Below, piece after piece: positions 5,016 to 8,809 of a DNA stretch of 8,809 nt. The DNA is from Candidatus Hydrogenedentota bacterium. GTDB taxonomy: Bacteria; Hydrogenedentota; Hydrogenedentia; Hydrogenedentales; SLHB01. The translations under genes and the position numbers were made by a program. The notes beneath the pieces are model-generated. The model had not been told where the DNA came from, did not search any database, and was given only the letters and a program-made list of their open reading frames with translations. Positions within the stretch are counted from its first letter, which is position 1. Each line of letters opens with the position of its first letter. The DNA lies in the NCBI GenBank assembly GCA_003557825.1, contig PWNM01000166.1:1-8809 (forward strand), read 5' to 3'.

Positions 5016-6704
5016 ATGAAAAAATCGGGTGCAGAAATTATCGTTGCCTTGCTGGAACGTCAAGGCATCGAGGTGGTGGCCGGCATACCGGGCGGGGCGA
5101 ATCTACCCCTGTACGATGCCCTTACGGGGAGCCGGATACGCCATGTGTTGGCCCGCCATGAACAAGGAGCGGGGTTCATTGCTCAGGGAATAGCCCGCGC
5201 AACCGGTAGGGCAGCAGTGTGCTTTGGCACATCGGGTCCTGGCGCAACCAATCTACTGACGGCCATCGCCGATGCCAAGCTGGATTCCGTCCCCGTGGTT
5301 GCCATCACTGGACAAGTGGCCACATCGCTTATTGGTACCGATGCCTTTCAGGAGGTGGACACCTATGGACTGACTTTGCCCATCACGAAACACAACTTCA
5401 TTATACGCGACGCAGCCGAGTTGCTTGAGGTGATCCCTGAGGCATTCGCAATCGCTCAATCAGGTCGGCCGGGCCCCGTTGTAGTCGACGTGCCGAAAGA
5501 CGTTCAGCAGCAGTTTCATGAATTCGACGCTTGGCCCGAACTCGGTGTCCCCAGAACTGTTTCTGATGTTGATGAAACCCTCATATCGGCATTCCTGGAT
5601 CGACTGCATCAAGCTGAACGACCCATTATCTATGCGGGCGGCGGCGTGATTGCCTCCGATGCTGCCGATGCCCTGGCCGTATTGGCCCGAAGAAACAATA
5701 TCCCCGTGGCATTGACGCTGGCGGGGCTGGGCGCATTCCCGTGTGATGACCCCCTGTACTTGGGCATGTTGGGCATGCATGGTTCCCGCGCTACCAACAC
5801 CGCCATGGATGAGGCGGATTTGGTCTTGGCCCTTGGCGTGCGGTTCGATGATCGGGCCACGGGCCGGGTAGCCGATTTCTGCTGTCACGGTTCCATCATC
5901 CATGTGGATATTGACCCGTCCGAGATAGACAAGATCAAGCCTGCCAACTTGGCTATTGTCGGTGATGTGGGAAAGGCGCTGTGTGCGGTTTCACAGCAGG
6001 TCCGTCTACAAGACCGCGCCGCATGGAATAGCCGTATCACGGAATTGAAGGCGGCCCATCCGATGGTTCCACCAGTATTTCCGAGTATGTTCAATCCGGT
6101 CCAACTGATTGAGCGCTTGGGCGAGTTGTGTGGTCCTGAAACCATCATCACCACCGATGTGGGGCAACACCAGATGTGGGTGGCCCAGGCCTATCCGTTC
6201 AGGCGGCCCCGTACATTTCAAACGTCAGGCGGTTTGGGAACTATGGGATTCGGCCTGCCCGCTGCCATTGGCGCTGCATTGGCCTGCCCCAATACGCCGG
6301 TCGTTTGCGTCAGCGGCGATGGGTCCCTATTGATGAACATCCAGGAACTGGCTACGTTGGCTGAGTTGAATCTGAATGTGAAGGTCGTCCTGTTAAACAA
6401 CCAGCATTTGGGCCTGGTTCGGCAACAACAAGAGCTGTTTTACGGACAACGGTATATTGCCTCCGCGTTCCAAACATCGCCGGATTTTGCCGCTATTGCC
6501 GCCGGGTTTGGCATTCGGTCCTATGATATGGGCACGAATCCGAATGGAGAAGAGGCGCTGTGGCATGCGTTGCAGCAGGCTGGCCCGGGTCTGATCAATG
6601 TGCCCATTCATGCCGCTGAGAATGTGTTACCTATGGTGCCGCCCGGCAAGGCCAATCATGAATCTATTGGAGGAGAAGCAATCCATGCGTCACTCAGTGC
6701 TTGA
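5016..6704 (+). CDS. ilvB: Acetolactate (acetohydroxyacid) synthase large catalytic subunit, isozyme I-like
   Basis: A thiamine-diphosphate and FAD enzyme that condenses two pyruvates to 2-acetolactate (valine/leucine), or pyruvate with 2-ketobutyrate (isoleucine). It has 562 residues, normal length. Seen: GIPGG (23-27), catalytic Glu49 in ARHEQGAGF, GTSGPGATNL (71-80), GQVATSLIGTDAFQEVDT (99-116), FAD-region GVRFDDRATGR (274-284), TTDVGQHQMW (379-388), and the ThDP/Mg motif GDGSLLMN (434-441) ending at NN (461-462). In LGLVRQQQELF (465-475) Gln471 occupies the place of the Trp that favours 2-ketobutyrate in E. coli isozyme II; E. coli isozyme I also has Gln there. The ATG at 5016 follows GGAGAA with seven-base spacing; an upstream in-frame ATG at 4914 lies before the terminator and is not credible. 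The end overlaps ilvN by 20 nt. The sequence is close to E. coli IlvB throughout, as far as I recall it. Confidence 0.97.
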   Translation: MKKSGAEIIVALLERQGIEVVAGIPGGANLPLYDALTGSRIRHVLARHEQGAGFIAQGIARATGRAAVCFGTSGPGATNLLTAIADAKLDSVPVVAITGQVATSLIGTDAFQEVDTYGLTLPITKHNFIIRDAAELLEVIPEAFAIAQSGRPGPVVVDVPKDVQQQFHEFDAWPELGVPRTVSDVDETLISAFLDRLHQAERPIIYAGGGVIASDAADALAVLARRNNIPVALTLAGLGAFPCDDPLYLGMLGMHGSRATNTAMDEADLVLALGVRFDDRATGRVADFCCHGSIIHVDIDPSEIDKIKPANLAIVGDVGKALCAVSQQVRLQDRAAWNSRITELKAAHPMVPPVFPSMFNPVQLIERLGELCGPETIITTDVGQHQMWVAQAYPFRRPRTFQTSGGLGTMGFGLPAAIGAALACPNTPVVCVSGDGSLLMNIQELATLAELNLNVKVVLLNNQHLGLVRQQQELFYGQRYIASAFQTSPDFAAIAAGFGIRSYDMGTNPNGEEALWHALQQAGPGLINVPIHAAENVLPMVPPGKANHESIGGEAIHASLSA

Positions 6705-7011
6705 GCTCGAAGTTCGAAACCATCCCGGGGTCATGTCTCATGTAGCTGGCCTGTTTGCCCGACGTGCTTTCAATATCGAAGGCATTCTATGCGGCCCCAT
6801 GGACGATGAACGATTCAGTCGCATCTATCTGTTGGTTCATGCCGAGGTGCGCATGGACCAGCTTGTCAAACAGTTGGAAAAACTACACGATGTACTGCGG
6901 GTGAATGCGCGCCCCGATTACGACCAAACAGTTTTTCGGCGCCTTCACGAGTTTGTTGAGATCGACGGCCCGTTGACACCAGATCATTGCGTGGCCGGGG
7001 ATAGCCACTGA
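6685..7011 (+). CDS. ilvN: Acetolactate synthase small regulatory subunit (ACT domain)
   Basis: A 108-residue regulatory subunit that activates the large subunit and mediates valine feedback. The ACT domain opens with LELEVRNHPGVMSHVAGLFA (6-25) and RRAFNIEGILCGP (26-38), nearly the same as E. coli IlvN over that stretch, with a second half RIYLLVHAEVRMDQLVKQLE (46-65) and KLHDVLRVN (66-74). It is of the short IlvN type (96 residues in E. coli), not the ~160-residue IlvH type with a second C-terminal domain. The C-terminal ~15 residues (IDGPLTPDHC...) are an extension beyond E. coli IlvN. The ATG at 6685 is chosen because GGAGGAG (6669-6675) lies nine bases upstream, inside the end of ilvB; the 20-nt overlap with ilvB suggests translational coupling and equal production of both subunits. 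It shares the attenuated transcript. Confidence 0.95.
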   Translation: MRHSVLELEVRNHPGVMSHVAGLFARRAFNIEGILCGPMDDERFSRIYLLVHAEVRMDQLVKQLEKLHDVLRVNARPDYDQTVFRRLHEFVEIDGPLTPDHCVAGDSH

Positions 7012-7012
7012 G

Positions 7013-7408
7013 CTATTCCTTCGACGGGGAATCCGATTTGTTGGATTCCCCGTCGAAGTGCTTACGGCGGCTCCGTCGTTTTCGACGTTCTTTTTGTTTG
7101 CGGTGTTTGGCGTGGCGTTTGGCCTCAGGACTTGCGGCGCCTAGCTGATCTGCCTCCATGAGTTCGCAGAGGCGTCGTCGGGCGTAGAATCGGTTTAGGG
7201 CTTGGGAACGGGCCTGTTGCATCTTGACATCAATGCCCGTGGGGCGATGGTGGAGTTGTACGCACGTGGCTGTGCGGTTTACCTTCTGACCGCCCGGACC
7301 GCCTGACCGCACAAAGGATTCATCAAGGTCCTCTTCACGAATACCGCTTGCGGCCATGCGGCGTTCTAGTTCCGCTTCTTTTTCGGGCCGCACTCCAAAC
7401 CGTGGCAT
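7013..7408 (-). CDS. Peptide chain release factor-like protein (GGQ/RF-1 domain; ArfB/mtRF-R-like)
   Basis: A 131-residue protein with only the class-I release-factor catalytic domain, so it probably hydrolyses peptidyl-tRNA on stalled ribosomes or released large subunits rather than reading stop codons. SFVRSGGPGGQKVNRTAT (31-48) holds the GGQ (39-41) that enters the peptidyl-transferase centre; VQLHHRPTGIDVKMQQARSQ (50-69) and LNRFYARRRLCELM (71-84) complete the domain. No codon-recognition domain is present. The tail (97-117) is very basic (KHRKQKERRKRRSRRK), as expected for insertion in the mRNA channel or rRNA contact. The start at 7408 has AGGAGG four bases upstream; an ATG 18 codons earlier would overlap the previous gene and has no better site. 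It is 25 nt after the phosphoesterase gene and its stop is one base from that of ilvN. It could be ArfB-like or C12orf65/mtRF-R-like; sequence alone does not decide. Confidence 0.88.
   Translation of the reverse strand: MPRFGVRPEKEAELERRMAASGIREEDLDESFVRSGGPGGQKVNRTATCVQLHHRPTGIDVKMQQARSQALNRFYARRRLCELMEADQLGAASPEAKRHAKHRKQKERRKRRSRRKHFDGESNKSDSPSKE
7019..7058. terminator. Perfect 16-bp inverted repeat at the ilvN/release-factor gene junction; possible shared terminator
   Basis: CTTCGACGGGGAATCC (7019-7034) and GGATTCCCCGTCGAAG (7043-7058) are perfectly complementary around an eight-base loop. It starts seven bases after the ilvN stop codon on the plus strand and lies within the last codons of the convergent release-factor-like gene on the minus strand. 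Neither side has a T run after the stem, so it is not a textbook intrinsic terminator. It could still stop or stabilise the 3' ends of the two converging transcripts. Confidence 0.5.
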
Positions 7409-7433
7409 GGCCCCTCCTTGCATCGGTCCGGCG

Positions 7434-8396
7434 CTATTCCTCGCGCCGGACCCATTCGCCATTGATATACTGCACTACTTCCCGACGGAGACCGTCGTTA
7501 CCCACATGGACTACAACGTAGTTAAAAGCCCGGTTTTCTTTAGGCAACCGCTTACTAAGAGGTGCTCCGCCTCCGGCCGTCAAGGTGTATCGGACCCCAT
7601 CGATGACTGTCGATGCATAACCATGAATATGCCCCATGAAGACTTCGTTGACACCATATTGCTTGAACACTTCGTGCATTTCATCGGCCCATTTTGTAAA
7701 GCCCCGGTGGCTCCTGACAATCACGAAAGTCTGCTCGAAGAAAGCAGGTGGGATATGCAACACGGCGAACTTATACTGTGCCGTCGACTTGGACAAATGC
7801 TCTTCGAGATAGGCTACATCGTCCGACTCCATACGAGCCCGTTTCCCGTTGTTCACGCCCACAAAGGTGCATGGACCGAAATCAAAGGCGAATCGTTCGC
7901 TCCCATAGATGGCGTTATAGGCCGCAAAGTTATTACGCGCCCCACGGTCGTGATTGCCAGGTACGCAAAACATGGGGGCGGGGTTCGTCAGTTCCAGTAA
8001 TGGCAGATGGCAGTTGAGGTATTCCCGGGCCGTACCCTTACGGACAAGGTCGCCCGTATTCAGGATAACCGCGGCGTCTTCGGTGGCTACCTGGCTGAAG
8101 ACGATCTTGCCCACCTCATACACATTCCGTGTGTCGCCCATGACGACAAACTTAAATGGCCTGCCCGTGTCCCGGGCTTGCGCATCGGCTTTGAGCTTTT
8201 CCACGTTATAGCGCTCAAAATAGGGTCTAAGCTCCTCAATGCTACGATGAGCAACTGCTTTACGATACAAGCGGAAAGCGCCCCAAGCGGCAAACACGGC
8301 TGCTATGGCGATAACGGAAAACCAGGCGCCAAATCGGAACCCCGCGGCAATGGCCGCCAGTATTATGGCCAGCAATCCGACTCGTTTCTTTTTCAT
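7434..8396 (-). CDS. Membrane-anchored calcineurin-like metallophosphoesterase
   Basis: A 320-residue protein with two hydrophobic segments (about residues 6-20 and 23-41) after a basic MKKKR start, forming an N-terminal membrane hairpin, then a metallophosphoesterase domain (about 81-315). Metal-site motifs: GDTRN (87-91, Asp88), GDLV (115-118, Asp116), GNHD (147-150, Asn148), LHIPP (213-217, His214), GHIHGY (255-260, His256 and His258). The first motif is Asp-x-Arg rather than Asp-x-His: one usual metal ligand is replaced, a variant I recall from other members, so a dinuclear site with altered geometry is possible. The substrate cannot be told. The ATG at 8396 is 15 nt after the L,D-transpeptidase stop; an AGGAG overlapping that stop lies 12 bases upstream, slightly far. 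It is probably co-transcribed with both neighbours. The topology of the catalytic domain (cytosol or periplasm) is not resolved. Confidence 0.88.
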   Translation of the reverse strand: MKKKRVGLLAIILAAIAAGFRFGAWFSVIAIAAVFAAWGAFRLYRKAVAHRSIEELRPYFERYNVEKLKADAQARDTGRPFKFVVMGDTRNVYEVGKIVFSQVATEDAAVILNTGDLVRKGTAREYLNCHLPLLELTNPAPMFCVPGNHDRGARNNFAAYNAIYGSERFAFDFGPCTFVGVNNGKRARMESDDVAYLEEHLSKSTAQYKFAVLHIPPAFFEQTFVIVRSHRGFTKWADEMHEVFKQYGVNEVFMGHIHGYASTVIDGVRYTLTAGGGAPLSKRLPKENRAFNYVVVHVGNDGLRREVVQYINGEWVRREE

Positions 8397-8411
8397 CCCC
8401 GTGGGGTTCTC

Positions 8412-8809
8412 CTAATAGTCATTGTTTGAAAGGCGGGGCAAGGGGGAAGGTTCTGCATCCTCATCCGTATCGGGGTTTATCTCCGAGATCAACATCATGG
8501 TTCCCACGGGAATTCGATCGTAGGCTTCGATAACATCGTCGTTCAACAAGCGGATGCATCCATGAGAAGAGGGCGTGCCGATCACATCCTCGCCATTGGT
8601 ACCGTGAATATAGATATATCGCCGATAGGAATCCACGTTACCGCCTTGGTTCCTGCCCGGTTCTTCGCCATGGAGAAACAGAATCCGTGTTAGCACCAGA
8701 TCCTCTTCCACCTCCATGCCGGGCTTCCAGATTTCACCGGTGGGCACCCCTCCGCGAAAGACCTGGCCCCATGGCGCGCCATCGCCGGTCTTACGCCGAA
8801 TCGAATGCC
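8412..8809 (-). CDS. L,D-transpeptidase (YkuD domain), C-terminal part; 5' end beyond window edge
   Basis: The open frame continues past the right edge, so only the C-terminal 131 residues are seen. The YkuD catalytic motif is complete: YIYIHGTNGEDVIGTPSSHG followed by CIRLLNDDVIEAYD, with the nucleophile Cys in SHGCIRL and the His of IHGT. Upstream, HSIRRKTGDGAPWGQVF, TGEIWKPGM and DLVLTRILFLHGEEPGRNQG match the subfamily of small exported YkuD proteins. These enzymes make 3-3 cross-links in peptidoglycan or attach proteins to it, in the periplasm; a signal peptide would lie outside the window. A GTG at 8747 could be read as a start but falls in the middle of conserved sequence, so the gene is taken as partial. 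The tail (DTDEDAEPSPLPR) is acidic and proline-rich, with no recognised role. It heads the visible ldt, phosphoesterase, release-factor-like run. Confidence 0.93.
   Translation of the reverse strand, partial: HSIRRKTGDGAPWGQVFRGGVPTGEIWKPGMEVEEDLVLTRILFLHGEEPGRNQGGNVDSYRRYIYIHGTNGEDVIGTPSSHGCIRLLNDDVIEAYDRIPVGTMMLISEINPDTDEDAEPSPLPRLSNNDY

Noticed and set aside
5460..5903. Minus-strand open frame of 147 codons inside ilvB
   Set aside because: It is antisense to the strongly conserved IlvB middle domain, without recognisable motifs.
7356..8000. Plus-strand open frame of 214 codons opposite the phosphoesterase
   Set aside because: It is antisense to a gene with clear metal-site motifs, has no recognisable domain and no suitable ribosome binding site; a codon-bias shadow.
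8412..8747. Complete 111-residue L,D-transpeptidase starting at the GTG at 8747
   Set aside because: The frame stays open to the window edge with conserved family sequence (RRKTGDGAPWGQVF) before the GTG, so the gene is truncated by the window, not short.

Overview
This 8.8 kb window is ordinary dense bacterial chromosome: short intergenic gaps, mid-50s GC by eye, clear Shine-Dalgarno sequences and no phage, IS, tRNA, rRNA or CRISPR signal. The protein variants (a FeoB with the core SFACAIPGIMATRTI, a short GGQ release-factor-like protein, an N-terminally anchored phosphoesterase, and a fused serine hydrolase/DUF1343 protein) suggest to me a Gram-negative bacterium of the PVC group (Verrucomicrobiota or relatives). 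That is an impression from memory, not a search result. The ilvBN pair instead looks strikingly like the E. coli enzymes.

Layout. (1) Positions 1-2400, minus strand: a ferrous-iron operon read leftwards, with a DtxR-type metalloregulator, then feoA, then feoB, which runs off the left edge. A consensus sigma-70 promoter (TTGACA-17-TATAAT) with an overlapping inverted repeat lies just upstream at 2416-2471. (2) Positions 2495-4687, minus strand: a single-chain fusion of a beta-lactamase-family serine hydrolase and a DUF1343/NamZ (GH171) exo-muramidase, probably a muropeptide-recycling enzyme. (3) Positions 4688-5015: a divergent regulatory region. On the plus strand it holds a complete ribosome-mediated attenuator that a normal gene caller would miss: a 28-codon Val/Leu leader peptide with eight GTA valine codons, mutually exclusive RNA helices (1:2, 2:3, 3:4), and a strong intrinsic terminator before ilvB. 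(4) Positions 5016-7011, plus strand: ilvB and ilvN, overlapping by 20 nt, the large and small subunits of acetohydroxyacid synthase. (5) Positions 7013-8809, minus strand: an L,D-transpeptidase (cut by the right edge), a membrane-anchored metallophosphoesterase and a GGQ release-factor-like protein in one close-packed run. It converges on ilvN with one base between the stop codons, and a perfect 16-bp inverted repeat sits at the junction.

How it works together. The iron block reads as an Fe2+-sensing repressor controlling itself and the Feo transporter. The ilv block reads as end-product control at two levels: leader translation senses charged Val-tRNA (and perhaps Leu-tRNA), and the IlvN ACT domain probably senses valine. 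The large subunit carries Gln where a tryptophan favours the isoleucine branch in other isozymes, which fits a leader with Val and Leu codons but no Ile codon. The envelope-related genes (NamZ fusion, L,D-transpeptidase) are not obviously linked to the two regulated operons.
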